In this document: in pieces, positions 45,516-55,484 of the stretch
Numbering within the stretch: the first letter of the stretch is position 1
How the letters are laid out: every line of letters begins with the position of its first letter
Source of the DNA: Galbitalea sp. SE-J8
GTDB taxonomy: Bacteria > Actinomycetota > Actinomycetes > Actinomycetales > Microbacteriaceae
Direction of reading: 5' to 3'
Length of the DNA stretch: 64,000 nt
Assembly: GCF_030345695.1 (NCBI RefSeq)
Contig: NZ_JAUASV010000015.1
Span: forward strand, 22,551 to 86,550
Program-made: the position numbers and the translations under genes
Notes under the pieces: model-generated
Database searches by the model: none
What the model saw: only the letters and a program-made list of their open reading frames with translations
Told to the model about the DNA's origin: nothing

Positions 45516-46853
45516 TCAGAGCGCGGCGAACGCCTCGTCGAGCACGCCGACCGCATCCAGCAGCTGCTCGTCGGTCGTCGCGAGGCTCGGCAGGAAGCGC
45601 AGCACGTTGCCGTAGGTGCCCGCGGTGAGCACGAGCACGCCGTGCTCGAGCGCGAAGCGGACGACGGATGCGAGCGCGGCCGGGTCGGGATCGAGCGTGC
45701 CCGGGTGCACGAGCTCGATCGCGAGCATCGCGCCGAGGCCGCGCACGTCGCCGATCACCGGGTGCCTCGAACGCAGGTCGAGCAGCGCCGGCCTCAGGGT
45801 CGCCTCGATGCGGCGGCCCTCGGCGAGCAGGTCGCGCCGCTCGATCTCGGCGAACACGGCGACCGCCGCGGCGGCCGCGACCGGGTTGCCGGCGAACGTG
45901 CCGCCGAGGCCGCCCGGGTGGGCGGCGTCCATGATCTCCGCACGCCCGGTGACCGCGGCGAGCGGCAGTCCGCCCGCGATGCCCTTCGCCGTGAGCACGA
46001 CGTCGGGCACGAGCCCGAGGTGCTCGCTCGCGAACAGCCGGCCGGTGCGCGCCATGCCGCTCTGGATCTCGTCGGCCACGAACACCACGCCGTTCGCGGT
46101 GCACCAGTCCTGGATCGCCGCGAGGTAGCCCTCGGCCGGCACGATGAAGCCGCCCTCGCCCTGGATCGGCTCGGCGACGACCGCGGCGAGATCGGACGCG
46201 CCGATCGCCTTCTCGAGGTGCGAGATGGTGCGGGCCGCGGCATCCGCTCCGCTCAGGCCGTCGCGGAACGGGTACGAGCCGGGCACGTGGTGGATGCCGG
46301 GGGCGAACGGCCCGAAGCCGGCCTTGTACGGCATCGCCTTGTAGGTCATCGCCATCGTGAGGTTCGTGCGGCCGTGGTAGGCGTGCTCGAGCACGGCGAT
46401 CGCGCTGCGACCGGTGTGCTTGCGCGCGATCTTGACGGCGTTCTCGACCGCCTCGGCGCCGGAGTTGAGCAGCACGCTCTTCTTCGCGTGATCGCCCGGG
46501 GTGTGCTCGGCGAGCAGCTCGGCGACGCGCACGTACGACTCGTAGGCCGAGATCGTGAACATGCCGTGAGTGAGCCGGCGCAGCTGCTCGCTCGCGGCGG
46601 CGACGACCGCGTCGTCGGTGTGCCCGATCGTCGTGACGCCGATGCCCGAGCCGAGGTCGATGAACCGGTTGCCGTCGACGTCGACGACGATCGCCCCGTG
46701 GCCGCGCTCCAGGAACACCGGCACGGCGCTCGAGACGCCCGCGGCGACGACGGCCGCGCGCCGCTCGGCGAGCGCGAGCGAGCGCGGCCCGGGAATGGCG
46801 GTCACGACCTGCCGGCTCGGCGGGATCGGGGGGAGCTCGGCACGGTCGGTCAT
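45516..46853 (-). CDS. gabT: 4-aminobutyrate aminotransferase
   Basis: This 445-residue PLP enzyme matches bacterial GABA aminotransferases: VTAIPGPRS near the N-terminus, IDLGSGIGVTTIGH, LLNSGAEAVENAVKIARKHTGR, VVAEPIQGEGGFIVP, VADEIQSGMARTG and the PLP lysine in LTAKGIAGGLPLAAV. It turns GABA plus 2-oxoglutarate into succinic semialdehyde. No succinic-semialdehyde dehydrogenase is beside it. It completes the putrescine route encoded at 18-23 kb. Its ATG is only 15 bases from that of the divergent osmC-like gene. Confidence 0.92.
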   Translation of the reverse strand: MTDRAELPPIPPSRQVVTAIPGPRSLALAERRAAVVAAGVSSAVPVFLERGHGAIVVDVDGNRFIDLGSGIGVTTIGHTDDAVVAAASEQLRRLTHGMFTISAYESYVRVAELLAEHTPGDHAKKSVLLNSGAEAVENAVKIARKHTGRSAIAVLEHAYHGRTNLTMAMTYKAMPYKAGFGPFAPGIHHVPGSYPFRDGLSGADAAARTISHLEKAIGASDLAAVVAEPIQGEGGFIVPAEGYLAAIQDWCTANGVVFVADEIQSGMARTGRLFASEHLGLVPDVVLTAKGIAGGLPLAAVTGRAEIMDAAHPGGLGGTFAGNPVAAAAAVAVFAEIERRDLLAEGRRIEATLRPALLDLRSRHPVIGDVRGLGAMLAIELVHPGTLDPDPAALASVVRFALEHGVLVLTAGTYGNVLRFLPSLATTDEQLLDAVGVLDEAFAAL

Positions 46854-46863
46854 GGTGGAATTC

Positions 46864-46869
46864 AGTGTA
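46864..46869 (-). promoter_or_regulatory. gabT -10 box overlapping the osmC-like start codon
   Basis: TACACT on the minus strand ends 10 bases before the gabT ATG, and its first base is the first base of the divergent gene's ATG (46869). Expression of the two genes is therefore likely to be mutually constrained. Confidence 0.5.
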
Positions 46870-47333
46870 TGGAGACGGACCACCACTTCGCGGTCGACCT
46901 CGAGTGGACGGGCGACCGCGGCGAGGGCACGAGCTCGTACCGCGGCTACTCGCGCGCGAACACCGCCACGGTCGCGGGCAAGCCCGAGCTGCTCGGCTCG
47001 GCCGCGCGCGTGTTCCACGGCGACGCCGACCGGTGGAACCCCGAGGAGCTGCTCGTCGCGGCGCTCAGCGAGTGCCACCTGCTGAGCTACCTGCACGTCG
47101 CGGTGAAGCACGGCATCGTCGTGACCGGGTACACGGATGCCGCCACCGGCACGATGCGGCAGGAGGGCGACGGCGGTCGGTTCACCTCGGTCACGCTGCG
47201 CCCGCGCGTGACGATCTCCGCCGGCGACCCGGAGCTCGCGACCGCGCTGCACGGAGAGGCGAGCGCGCTGTGCTTCATCGCCTCGAGCGTGAACTTCCCC
47301 GTGCGTCACGAGCCCGAGACCCTGGTGGTCTGA
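46869..47333 (+). CDS. OsmC-family peroxiredoxin-like protein
   Basis: This 154-residue protein has the two OsmC cysteines in context: SECHLLSYLHVA (first Cys near residue 65) and ALCFIASSVNFPV (second near 135). WNPEELLVAALSECHL is typical of the family, which reduces organic hydroperoxides. The start at 46869 gives the usual length; the frame runs open upstream antisense to gabT but without meaning. No ribosome binding site is visible. Confidence 0.9.
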   Translation: METDHHFAVDLEWTGDRGEGTSSYRGYSRANTATVAGKPELLGSAARVFHGDADRWNPEELLVAALSECHLLSYLHVAVKHGIVVTGYTDAATGTMRQEGDGGRFTSVTLRPRVTISAGDPELATALHGEASALCFIASSVNFPVRHEPETLVV

Positions 47334-47397
47334 GCACTTCTTACGAACCCGCGCGCCGGACCCCCGGTCGTGGGACGGCGTCTGAGACGATGGTGCG

Positions 47398-48399
47398 GTG
47401 ACGACGGCATGGCGGGCGATGACGGTCGTGCTCGCAGCCGCGCTCGCGGCCGCGAGCGCGCTCGGCGGGGCGGCATCCGCGTCGGCGTCGACCGCCGTGC
47501 TGCCCGATTCGGGCGCGGGCACCCGACTGCGGGCCGCGGTGTCGTTCGCGGACGGCGTCGAGACCCTCGACGTGTCGTTCACCGTGCCGGCCGGTGACGG
47601 CCGGGTCGGCCTCGTGCTGCCGACGCCGTCAGCCGCCGAGTCGAGCGTCGGCGACGGCGGGCTGTTCGATCGGCTCGAGGCGTCGGCCGCGCCGCGCCGC
47701 CTGGTCGAGGACGACTGGTGGGGCCGGCGCTCGGAGAGCGCGACGACCGGCGCCGCAACCTCCGCCGGCGCCGTGCCGCTGTCCGAGCCGGACGAGCGGA
47801 CCGTGCGCGGCACGAACCGCTCGAAGCTCAACGCCTGGCTCGCCGACAACGACCTGCGGCTCAGCGATGCGCAGCGCGACACGCTCGGCGAGTACGCCGA
47901 GCGCGGCTGGTCGTTCGCCCTCGTCGCGTTCGACGCGCCCGCTGCTCCCGCCGCGCTCCAGCCCGTGCGCCTGACCTTCGAGACGAAGGCGCCGGTGTTC
48001 CCGCTCGGCCTCTGGGCCGGGTCCGCCGCCGCGGTGCGGGCCCGGTTCTACGTGCTCGGCCCGGGGCGCACCGAGCTGCGCGAGGACACCCGCGCGGGCC
48101 GGCCGATCGACGCGGCGCAGTCGGTGGTGTGGGCCGGGCCGCTCGCGGGCACGCCCGCGGCGCGCGACGGCGCCTACCTCACCGTCACGGACGTCGTCAT
48201 CGACACCCCCGCGGACCAGATCACGGACGATGTGCGCTTCGACGCGGCCGTCGCCGACGACGAGAGCATCCCGTCGGTGACCGTCTACCGGCCGATCGCA
48301 CTGCTCGACATCCCGCTCGGCTGGCTGCTTCTGGTCTGGGGCGGCGTCGGGCTCGCGCTCGGCATCGGCTGGATCTCGTACCGCACCCGGCGCCGCTGA
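47398..48399 (+). CDS. Membrane-anchored secreted protein, DUF2330-like
   Basis: This 333-residue protein has an N-terminal signal peptide (MTVVLAAALAAASALGGAASASAS), an extracytoplasmic domain of about 270 residues, one membrane helix near 305-325 and a basic cytoplasmic end (YRTRRR). The pattern of a strand-rich domain with FPLGLW and RFYVLGPGRTEL resembles DUF2330 proteins, whose function is unknown. The GTG start has a possible -10 (GACGAT) 6 bases upstream. Assignment to DUF2330 is tentative. Confidence 0.65.
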   Translation: MTTAWRAMTVVLAAALAAASALGGAASASASTAVLPDSGAGTRLRAAVSFADGVETLDVSFTVPAGDGRVGLVLPTPSAAESSVGDGGLFDRLEASAAPRRLVEDDWWGRRSESATTGAATSAGAVPLSEPDERTVRGTNRSKLNAWLADNDLRLSDAQRDTLGEYAERGWSFALVAFDAPAAPAALQPVRLTFETKAPVFPLGLWAGSAAAVRARFYVLGPGRTELREDTRAGRPIDAAQSVVWAGPLAGTPAARDGAYLTVTDVVIDTPADQITDDVRFDAAVADDESIPSVTVYRPIALLDIPLGWLLLVWGGVGLALGIGWISYRTRRR

Positions 48400-48490
48400 G
48401 CGTTGCGCACTGGCTCCGGGCCCACGGCATCCGTCGTCCCGTCGCTGGGCGTGGTCGGCACCGTGGGCCGGATGCGTCAGACTGGAGCGC

Positions 48491-49498
48491 GTGCGCCGTC
48501 AGCTCCCCGTTCTCGTTCTCGCCGCCGGTCTCGCCGCCCTGAGCCTCGCCGGCTGCGCCGGGGCGGCGCCGGACTCGGCGCCCGGATCCTCGTCGACGCC
48601 GAGCGCGCCGGCCTCGCCGTCGAACGCCGTCGACCCGAGCGCGCCGTGCGAGCCCGCGGCCTCCGGTGACGCCTCCGACGGCGTCGACGTCACGGGCGAC
48701 GTCGGCACGGCGCCCACCGTCACCGTCGCGTCGCCGCTCTCCGTCGACGCGACCCAGCGCACCCAGCTCGTCGCCGGCACGGGCGATCCGCTCGTCACGG
48801 GCGGTCGTGCCGTCGTCGAGTTCACCCTGCTCGACGCGAAGACGGGGGCGATCGCCACGAAGTCGAGCTACGACGGCAGCGACGCCCTCACCCTCAGTGA
48901 GGGCACGTCGCTGCCCGGCCTCGACGCGACGCTGTGCGGGGCGACGGTCGGATCCCGCGTCGTCGGCGTCATCCCGCCGGCGGACGCCTGGGGGAGCACC
49001 GGCCAGTCCAGCCTCGGCATCGGCGCGGGCGACACCATCGTGTTCGTCGCGGACGTCACCGACGTGCTGCCGCCGATCGTCGCCGAGCCGATCGCCGAGA
49101 TGGACGGGATGCCGACCGTGACGTTCGCCGACGACGGCACGCCGACGATCACCATCCCGAAGACCGACCCGCCCGCGCACACCCGGCTCGGCCTCATCGA
49201 GAAGGGCGACGGCGCCGTCGTGCCCGCCGGCGCGACCGTGTCGGTCGACTACGAGGGCGTGGCGTGGAGCACGGGAGAGGTGTTCGACTCGAGCTACGCA
49301 CGCGGTCAGCCCGCCTCGTTCGCCACGACGCAGGTGGTCAACGGCTTCCGGGCTGCGCTCGAGGGCCAGACCGTCGGATCGACGCTGCTGCTCGTCGCCG
49401 CGCCCGTCGACGGCTACGGCGCGAAGGGCAGCGGCGACAAGATCAAGCCGAACGAGACGATCGTCTTCGTCGTGCACATCGAGAGCATCGCGGGCTGA
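48491..49498 (+). CDS. FKBP-type peptidyl-prolyl isomerase lipoprotein
   Basis: This 335-residue protein has a lipoprotein signal with lipobox LAGC (Cys at about 22) and a Ser/Pro/Ala-rich linker. The C-terminal FKBP domain (about 235-335) has [43 protein letters not shown] and [20 protein letters not shown]. The middle part (about 95-200) looks like a second, diverged FKBP-like unit ([42 protein letters not shown]). It should fold exported proteins on the outer face of the membrane. The start is GTG. Confidence 0.9.
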   Translation: MRRQLPVLVLAAGLAALSLAGCAGAAPDSAPGSSSTPSAPASPSNAVDPSAPCEPAASGDASDGVDVTGDVGTAPTVTVASPLSVDATQRTQLVAGTGDPLVTGGRAVVEFTLLDAKTGAIATKSSYDGSDALTLSEGTSLPGLDATLCGATVGSRVVGVIPPADAWGSTGQSSLGIGAGDTIVFVADVTDVLPPIVAEPIAEMDGMPTVTFADDGTPTITIPKTDPPAHTRLGLIEKGDGAVVPAGATVSVDYEGVAWSTGEVFDSSYARGQPASFATTQVVNGFRAALEGQTVGSTLLLVAAPVDGYGAKGSGDKIKPNETIVFVVHIESIAG

Positions 49499-49499
49499 C

Positions 49500-50594
49500 G
49501 TGCGCCGGGTCGTGATCCTGGGGTCGACCGGCTCGATCGGCACCCAGGCGCTCGACGTCATCCGCGCGAACCCGGAGCGGTTCGAGGTCGTCGGGCTCGC
49601 CGCCGGCACGGACGCAGCGGGCGTCGCCGCCCAGGCCGCGGAGTTCGGCGTCGAGCACACGGCGCTCGGGGCGGGTGCCGCCGCCCAGCTCGTGCGCGAC
49701 GTGCCGGCCGACGTCGTGGTCAACGGCATCACGGGCTCGGTCGGGCTCGCGCCCACGCTCGCCGCGCTCGCGGCGGGCGCCTCGCTCGCCCTCGCCAACA
49801 AGGAGAGCCTCATCGTCGGCGGCTCGCTCGTGACGGATGCCGCGGCGCCCGGCCAGATCGTGCCGGTCGACAGCGAGCACTCCGCGATCGCGCAGGCGCT
49901 CGCCGCGGGCACGCACGCCGAGGTGCGCCGCCTCGTGCTCACGGCATCCGGTGGCCCGTTCCGCGGTCGCAGCCGGGACTCGCTCGCGGGCGTGACGCCC
50001 GCGCAGGCGCTCGCGCACCCGACCTGGGACATGGGCCTCGTCGTCACCACGAACTCGGCGACGCTCGTCAACAAGGGGCTCGAGGTGATCGAGGCGCACC
50101 ACCTGTTCGCCGTGCCCTTCGACCGCATCGACGTCACCGTGCATCCGCAGTCGATCGTGCACTCCATGGTCGAGTTCGTCGACGGCTCGACGATCGCGCA
50201 GGCCTCGCCGCCCGACATGCGCCTGCCGATCTCGCTCGGGCTCGACTGGCCGCACCGGGTCGCCGGCGTCGGCCGTCCGCTCGACTGGACCACGGCATCC
50301 GCCTGGACCTTCGAGCCGCTCGACGAGGAGGCGTTCGGGTCGGTCGCTCTCGCGAAGCGCGTCGGGGTGGCCGGGGCGACCTACCCCGCGGTGTTCAACG
50401 CGGCGAACGAGCAGGCGGTCGCGGCGTTCCACGCCGGGCGGATCGGCTTCCTCGACATCCTCGACACGGTCGCCGCCGTCGTCGACGCGCACGAGCCGCT
50501 GCCGATGACGCTCGACGGCGTGCTCGAGGCCGAGCGCTGGGCGCGGGCCGCCGCCGACGCCCGCATCGCCCGCGGCCTCTCAGCCGCACCATAA
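49500..50594 (+). CDS. dxr: 1-deoxy-D-xylulose 5-phosphate reductoisomerase
   Basis: This 364-residue enzyme of the MEP isoprenoid pathway has the NADPH motif [14 protein letters not shown] at the N-terminus, [11 protein letters not shown], the metal/substrate motif [13 protein letters not shown] and [24 protein letters not shown] is the conserved C-terminal part. The GTG start lies one base after the upstream FKBP stop. ispG, a later enzyme of the same pathway, is at 52110-53261, a conserved actinobacterial grouping. Confidence 0.96.
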   Translation: MRRVVILGSTGSIGTQALDVIRANPERFEVVGLAAGTDAAGVAAQAAEFGVEHTALGAGAAAQLVRDVPADVVVNGITGSVGLAPTLAALAAGASLALANKESLIVGGSLVTDAAAPGQIVPVDSEHSAIAQALAAGTHAEVRRLVLTASGGPFRGRSRDSLAGVTPAQALAHPTWDMGLVVTTNSATLVNKGLEVIEAHHLFAVPFDRIDVTVHPQSIVHSMVEFVDGSTIAQASPPDMRLPISLGLDWPHRVAGVGRPLDWTTASAWTFEPLDEEAFGSVALAKRVGVAGATYPAVFNAANEQAVAAFHAGRIGFLDILDTVAAVVDAHEPLPMTLDGVLEAERWARAAADARIARGLSAAP

Positions 50595-50637
50595 CGACTG
50601 CCGAGCCGCCGTCCAGATCGGGGTCCGGGGGCCGGTC

Positions 50638-50643
50638 TATGCT
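50638..50643 (+). promoter_or_regulatory. -10 box of a leaderless rseP transcript
   Basis: TATGCT ends 6 bases before the GTG start at 50650, and no ribosome binding site fits between them. Confidence 0.55.
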
Positions 50644-50649
50644 CGCGGC

Positions 50650-52044
50650 GTGGAAACCGTGCTCCTGTACATCGTGGGCATCCTCATCATCGTCGTGGGA
50701 CTCGCGCTGTCCATCGGGCTCCACGAGCTCGGCCACCTCGTGCCGGCGAAGCGGTTCGGGGTGCGCGTCGGGCAGTACATGATCGGCTTCGGACCGACGA
50801 TCTTCTCCCGCCGCCGCGGCGAGACGGAGTACGGCGTCAAGGCCATCCCGCTCGGCGGCTACATCTCGATGGCGGGCATGTACCCGCCGAAGGACGGTCA
50901 GCGCGGCGAGCACGGCCGCGACGCGACCACCGGGTTCATGCAGACCCTCGTGCAGGACGCGCCCGTGCTCGAACGCGCGGCGGAGGACGCGGGCGAGGTC
51001 GCGACGACCGTGGTCGTGCCGGGCGGCACCGTCGAGCGCGAGGTCGAGCTCGACGACCCGAAGCGCTCGTTCTACAACCTCGCGTTCTGGAAGCGCATCG
51101 TCATCATGCTCGGCGGCCCGGCGATGAACCTCGTCATCGGCATCGTGCTGTACGCGATCGTGCTGTGCGGCTTCGGCATCGCCCAGTCGTCGACGACGAT
51201 CGGCAGCGTGAGCGCGTGCGTCATCCCGGCGGCCTCCGCGCAGCAGGACTGCACCGCGGGCGACGCCCCGGCCCCCGGCGCGGAAGCGGGCATCCGGCCG
51301 GGCGACCGGCTGGTGAGCATGAACGGCACCGCGATCACGTCCTGGGCGCAGGCCACGAAGCTCATCCGTGCCTCCGCGGGCACGCCGATCGCGGTCGTCG
51401 TGGAGCGGGACGGCGCGGATGTCGACCTCACCGCGACCCCGCTGCTCACCGAGCGCTACGTCTACGACGAGCGCGGGGACGTCGTGAAGGACGCGAACGG
51501 CGACTCGGAGACCGAGCGGGTCGGCTTCCTCGGCATCGGCGCGGCGACCGAGGTCGTGCAGCAGCCGATCACGGCGGTGCTGCCCGCGGTCGGCGAGAAC
51601 GTCGGCAGCGTCGTGCACATCATCCTGAACCTCCCGCAGCGCCTCGTCGACGTCTGGAACGCGGCCTTCGGCTCGGCCCCGCGCGACCCGAACGGGCCGG
51701 TGAGCGTCGTCGGCGTCGGCCGGCTCGCGGGGGAGATCGCGAGCATCAACACGGTGCCGGTGGCCGACCGCGCGAGCGCGCTGATCGGCCTCCTGGCCTC
51801 GCTCAACATCGCCCTGTTCGTGTTCAATCTCATCCCGCTGCTGCCGCTCGACGGCGGTCACGTCGCCGGGGCGCTCATCGAGGCGATCCGTCGCGGGTTC
51901 GCGCGGCTGCGCCGCCGCGCCGATCCCGGCCCGATCGACATCACGAAGGCGCTGCCGCTCACCATGACGGTCGTGATCGTGCTCGGCGCGATGAGCGCGC
52001 TGCTCGTCTACGCCGACATCGTGAAGCCGATCAGCGTGCTCTGA
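50650..52044 (+). CDS. rseP: Site-2-type intramembrane zinc protease (RseP/Rip1-like)
   Basis: This 464-residue M50 protease has its zinc motif HELGH at residues 25-29 in the first membrane helix, a PDZ domain at about 205-275 ([18 protein letters not shown]) and the third zinc ligand motif LLPLDGGH near residue 400. Mycobacterial Rip1 cleaves anti-sigma factors and lies beside dxr and ispG, the same context as here. It is expected to be an integral membrane regulator of envelope stress. The GTG start appears leaderless. Confidence 0.93.
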   Translation: METVLLYIVGILIIVVGLALSIGLHELGHLVPAKRFGVRVGQYMIGFGPTIFSRRRGETEYGVKAIPLGGYISMAGMYPPKDGQRGEHGRDATTGFMQTLVQDAPVLERAAEDAGEVATTVVVPGGTVEREVELDDPKRSFYNLAFWKRIVIMLGGPAMNLVIGIVLYAIVLCGFGIAQSSTTIGSVSACVIPAASAQQDCTAGDAPAPGAEAGIRPGDRLVSMNGTAITSWAQATKLIRASAGTPIAVVVERDGADVDLTATPLLTERYVYDERGDVVKDANGDSETERVGFLGIGAATEVVQQPITAVLPAVGENVGSVVHIILNLPQRLVDVWNAAFGSAPRDPNGPVSVVGVGRLAGEIASINTVPVADRASALIGLLASLNIALFVFNLIPLLPLDGGHVAGALIEAIRRGFARLRRRADPGPIDITKALPLTMTVVIVLGAMSALLVYADIVKPISVL

Positions 52045-52096
52045 TCGTGACCCGCGCCCGGGACCTCGGTCCCCGGCGCGGGTCACCCGGCGCACG

Positions 52097-52102
52097 TAGA
52101 AT
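52097..52102 (+). promoter_or_regulatory. -10 box of a leaderless ispG transcript
   Basis: TAGAAT ends 7 bases before the GTG at 52110. The bases between are C-rich, with no ribosome binding site. Confidence 0.6.
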
Positions 52103-52109
52103 CGCCCCC

Positions 52110-53261
52110 GTGCCAGCCGTCAACCTCGGACTCCCGAAGACCCCCCAGACCCTCTCGCCGCGTCGGAAGACCCGTCAGATCCGGGTCGGCAGCGTCGGGG
52201 TCGGCAGCGAGTCGCCGGTGTCCGTGCAGTCGATGACGACGACGCAGACCCACAACATCAACGCGACCCTGCAGCAGATCGCCGAGCTCACCGCGACCGG
52301 ATGCGACATCGTGCGCGTCGCCGTGCCGCACCAGGAGGACGCCGACGCCCTGAGGATCATCGCGATGAAGAGCCAGATCCCGGTCATCGCCGACATCCAC
52401 TTCCAGCCGCGTTACGTGTTCTCGGCGATCGACGCCGGGGTCGGCGCCGTGCGCGTGAACCCCGGCAACATCCGCAAGTTCGACGACAAGGTCGGCGAGA
52501 TCGCGAAGGCCGCGAAGGATGCCGGGGTCAGCATCCGTATCGGCGTCAACGCCGGCTCGCTCGAGCCGTCGCTGCTGCAGAAGCACGGCAGGGCGACCCC
52601 CGAGGCGCTCGTCGAGAGCGCGGTCTGGGAGGCGTCGCTGTTCGAGGAGCACGACTTCCACGACTTCAAGATCTCGGTCAAGCACAACGACCCGGTCACG
52701 ATGATCCGGGCCTACCGGCTGCTCGCCGAGCGCGGCGACTGGCCGCTGCACCTCGGCGTGACCGAGGCCGGGCCGGAGTTCCAGGGCACGATCAAGAGCG
52801 CGACGGCGTTCGGTGTGCTGCTCGGCGAGGGCATCGGCGACACCATCCGCGTCTCGCTCTCCGCACCGCCCGCGCAGGAGGTCAAGGTCGGCCTGCAGAT
52901 CCTGCAGTCGCTCGGCCTGCGCGAGCGCAAGCTCGAGATCGTGTCGTGCCCGTCGTGCGGTCGCGCGCAGGTCGACGTGTACCAGCTCGCGAACGACGTC
53001 ACCGCGGGGCTCGAGAAGATGACCGTGCCCCTGCGGGTCGCCGTGATGGGGTGCGTCGTGAACGGTCCCGGCGAGGCCCGCGAGGCGGACCTGGGCGTGG
53101 CATCCGGAAACGGTCGCGGCCAGATCTTCGTCAAGGGCGAGGTCATCAAGGTCGTGCCCGAGGCGGAGATCGTGCAGACGCTCATCGAGGAGGCGAACCG
53201 CATCGCGGCCGAGCTGCCCGCGGATGCCGCGGTCGGCTCGCCGACCGTCGTCACCGCCTGA
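52110..53261 (+). CDS. ispG: 4-hydroxy-3-methylbut-2-enyl diphosphate synthase
   Basis: This 383-residue iron-sulfur enzyme of the MEP pathway has [46 protein letters not shown], and the cluster ligands in SCPSCGR (two Cys) and [11 protein letters not shown] (third Cys). Length and motifs fit the bacterial enzyme. GTG 52110 is chosen because a consensus -10 box lies 7 bases upstream and the translated N-terminus looks native; the frame is open well upstream, antisense-like over rseP. Confidence 0.95.
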   Translation: MPAVNLGLPKTPQTLSPRRKTRQIRVGSVGVGSESPVSVQSMTTTQTHNINATLQQIAELTATGCDIVRVAVPHQEDADALRIIAMKSQIPVIADIHFQPRYVFSAIDAGVGAVRVNPGNIRKFDDKVGEIAKAAKDAGVSIRIGVNAGSLEPSLLQKHGRATPEALVESAVWEASLFEEHDFHDFKISVKHNDPVTMIRAYRLLAERGDWPLHLGVTEAGPEFQGTIKSATAFGVLLGEGIGDTIRVSLSAPPAQEVKVGLQILQSLGLRERKLEIVSCPSCGRAQVDVYQLANDVTAGLEKMTVPLRVAVMGCVVNGPGEAREADLGVASGNGRGQIFVKGEVIKVVPEAEIVQTLIEEANRIAAELPADAAVGSPTVVTA

Positions 53262-53269
53262 GTGCGATG

Positions 53270-53284
53270 CCCCCGAACGGGGGG
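53270..53284 (+). terminator. Short hairpin after ispG
   Basis: CCCCC (53270-53274) and GGGGG (53279-53283) enclose GAAC, 8 bases after the ispG stop. It is compact and GC-rich without a T-run. Confidence 0.4.
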
Positions 53285-53307
53285 TGTTCGCGGCGCGGGT
53301 CCGGGGG

Positions 53308-53379
53308 TAATCTGTCGGCGCAGGAGCGGAGCAAAGTTCACTGCTGATCGGCGACGGTGTCAATCGGGTTAGCACCGTC
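53308..53379 (+). promoter_or_regulatory. Possible leader with inverted repeat upstream of proS
   Basis: TAATCT (53308-53313) could be a -10 box. About 40 bases on, GACGGTG (53353-53359) pairs with CACCGTC (53373-53379) around a 13-base loop. This may be a structured leader or a second terminator. No known riboswitch or T-box pattern was recognised. Confidence 0.3.
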
Positions 53380-53455
53380 ACCGATTGCCGAACCGGGCGG
53401 GATCCCCCTGTCCCCCGCCCGGTTCGGGCCTGGCCGGTTGCGGCCCGCCCGCCGA

Positions 53456-53461
53456 TAGACT
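53456..53461 (+). promoter_or_regulatory. -10 box of a leaderless proS transcript
   Basis: TAGACT ends 8 bases before the GTG at 53470, and no ribosome binding site is present. Confidence 0.55.
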
Positions 53462-53469
53462 CGCTCCTC

Positions 53470-55239
53470 GTGGTAACGCGCCTGTCCCAGCTCTTCGTCC
53501 GCACCCTGCGCGAGGACCCGTCCGACGCCGAGGTGGCCTCGCACCGCCTCCTCGTGCGCGCCGGGTACATCCGTCGCCAGGCGCCAGGGATCTTCGCGTG
53601 GCTGCCGCTGGGACTGCGCGTGCGTCGCAACGTGGAGCGCGTCATCCGTGAGGAGCTCGAGGCGTTCGGCGCGCAGGAGGTGCACTTCCCCGCCCTGCTG
53701 CCGCGCGACCCGTACGAGGCGACCGGCCGCTGGGAGGAGTACGGCGACGGCATCTTCCGGCTCAAGGACCGCAAGGATGCCGACTACCTGCTCGCGCCGA
53801 CGCACGAGGAGGTCTTCACGCTGCTCGTGAAGGACCTGTACTCGTCGTACAAGGACCTGCCGCTGTCGATCTACCAGATCCAGGACAAGTACCGCGACGA
53901 GGCCCGTCCCCGGGCCGGGCTGCTGCGCGGTCGCGAGTTCTCGATGAAGGACTCGTACTCCTTCGACTACACGGATGCCGGCCTCGACGAGTCGTACCAG
54001 CAGCACCGCGACGCGTACGAGCGCATCTTCACGCGGCTCGGCATCGACTACGTCATCGTGCAGGCGGATGCCGGGGCCATGGGCGGATCGCGCAGCGAGG
54101 AGTTCCTCGCGCCCGTCGCGATCGGCGAGGACACCTTCGTGCGTTCGGCGGGCGGCTATGCGGCGAACGTCGAGGCCTACGAGACGCCCGTGCCCGATCC
54201 GCTGCCCCTCGACGCTCTGCCCGAGCCGACCGTGTTCGACTCGCCCGACACGCCCACGATCGCGACGCTCGTCGACCTCGCCAACGCCGAGCAGCCGCGC
54301 GCGGACCGGGCCTGGACGGCGGCCGACACTCTCAAGAACGTCGTGCTCGCGGTCACCCACCTCGACGGCGAGCGCGAGCTGGTCGTGGTCGGGCTGCCCG
54401 GCGACCGCGAGGTCGAGCTGAAGCGCGTCGAGGTCGCGTTCGCGCCCGCCGACGTCGAGCCCGCGACCGAGAAGGACTTCCTCGACAACCCCGGCCTCGT
54501 GAAGGGCTACATCGGGCCGTGGTCGCCCACCGGCGCCGTGCTCGGCGAGGAGTCGTTCACCGGCATCCGCTATCTGCTCGACCCGCGCGTGGTGGAGGGC
54601 AGCTCGTGGATCACGGGCGCGAACGTCGATGAGAAGCACGTGTTCGGACTCGTCGCGGGCCGCGACTTCGCGGGCGATGGAGTCATCGAGGCGTCCGACG
54701 TGCGCGACGGCGATCCGGCGCCCGACGGATCGGGCCCGCTCGAGACCGCGCGGGGTATGGAGATCGGGCACGTCTTCCAGCTCGGACGCAAGTACGCCGA
54801 CGCGCTCGGACTGCGCGTGCTCGACGAGAACGGCAAGCTCGTCACGGTCACCATGGGCTCGTACGGCATCGGCGTCACGCGGATCCTCGCGCTGCTCGCC
54901 GAGCTCAATCACGACGACCGCGGGCTCGTCTGGCCGCGGGCGATCGCCCCGTTCGACGTGCACGTCGTGGCCGCGGGCCGCGACGAGGCGGTGTACCAGG
55001 TGGCGTCGTCGCTCGCGGCGTCGCTCGAGGCCGGCGGACTCGACGTGCTCTACGACGACCGTCCGAAGACGTCCCCGGGCGTGAAGTTCGGCGACGCCGA
55101 GCTGCTCGGAGTGCCGATCGTGGTCGTGGTGGGCCGGGACGCCGCCGCGGGCATCGTCGAGGTCTGGGACCGCCGCGCGGGCACGAAGTCGAACGTCGCC
55201 CTCGCCGACCTCCCGGCGGCGATCGCGGCGATCCCGTAG
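53470..55239 (+). CDS. proS: Prolyl-tRNA synthetase (bacterial type)
   Basis: This 589-residue class II synthetase has [35 protein letters not shown], motif 2 [25 protein letters not shown] and motif 3 [15 protein letters not shown]. The INS editing-domain region lies between motifs 2 and 3 (about residues 220-400). The C-terminal anticodon-binding domain is complete ([29 protein letters not shown]). Length is normal. It is followed by a palindromic repeat array and converges on the gene at 55485-56429. Confidence 0.96.
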   Translation: MVTRLSQLFVRTLREDPSDAEVASHRLLVRAGYIRRQAPGIFAWLPLGLRVRRNVERVIREELEAFGAQEVHFPALLPRDPYEATGRWEEYGDGIFRLKDRKDADYLLAPTHEEVFTLLVKDLYSSYKDLPLSIYQIQDKYRDEARPRAGLLRGREFSMKDSYSFDYTDAGLDESYQQHRDAYERIFTRLGIDYVIVQADAGAMGGSRSEEFLAPVAIGEDTFVRSAGGYAANVEAYETPVPDPLPLDALPEPTVFDSPDTPTIATLVDLANAEQPRADRAWTAADTLKNVVLAVTHLDGERELVVVGLPGDREVELKRVEVAFAPADVEPATEKDFLDNPGLVKGYIGPWSPTGAVLGEESFTGIRYLLDPRVVEGSSWITGANVDEKHVFGLVAGRDFAGDGVIEASDVRDGDPAPDGSGPLETARGMEIGHVFQLGRKYADALGLRVLDENGKLVTVTMGSYGIGVTRILALLAELNHDDRGLVWPRAIAPFDVHVVAAGRDEAVYQVASSLAASLEAGGLDVLYDDRPKTSPGVKFGDAELLGVPIVVVVGRDAAAGIVEVWDRRAGTKSNVALADLPAAIAAIP

Positions 55240-55250
55240 CGCCGCTCCGC

Positions 55251-55400
55251 TCGCCCGGGCGCGTTTCGCCTCGCCCGGGCGTGTTTCGCCTCGCCCGGGC
55301 GTGTTTCCCCCTCGCGCGAGCGCGTTTCCCCCTCGCCCGGGCGTGTTACTCGAAACCACCCCGACGTCCGGGCGGTTTCGAGTAACACGCTCGGGTGGGC
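55251..55400. repeat. Palindromic repeat array (CGCCCGGGCGTGTTTC units plus terminal hairpin)
   Basis: Four tandem 20-21-base units begin at 55251, 55271, 55291 and 55312. Each is a variant of the left arm of the hairpin that follows at 55334-55397. That hairpin has a perfect 15-base core (55343-55357 GTGTTACTCGAAACC pairs with 55374-55388) and an ACGT centre. The array lies between the convergent proS and AbiEi-like genes, so it could also stop transcription. The remaining bases to 55484 are GC-rich with short GGGCGCTCACGA repeats. Confidence 0.88.
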
Positions 55401-55484
55401 GCCGCGCGGCCTCGGGCGCTCACGACGGCGGCCTCGGGCGCTCACGAGCGCAGCCTCGGGCGCTGAGCACGGCGCCCGGGGCGC

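Noticed and set aside
53262..53469. T-box or other riboswitch upstream of proS
   Set aside because: No T-box consensus, and proS has its own -10 box 8 bases before the start codon, so a long leader is not needed.
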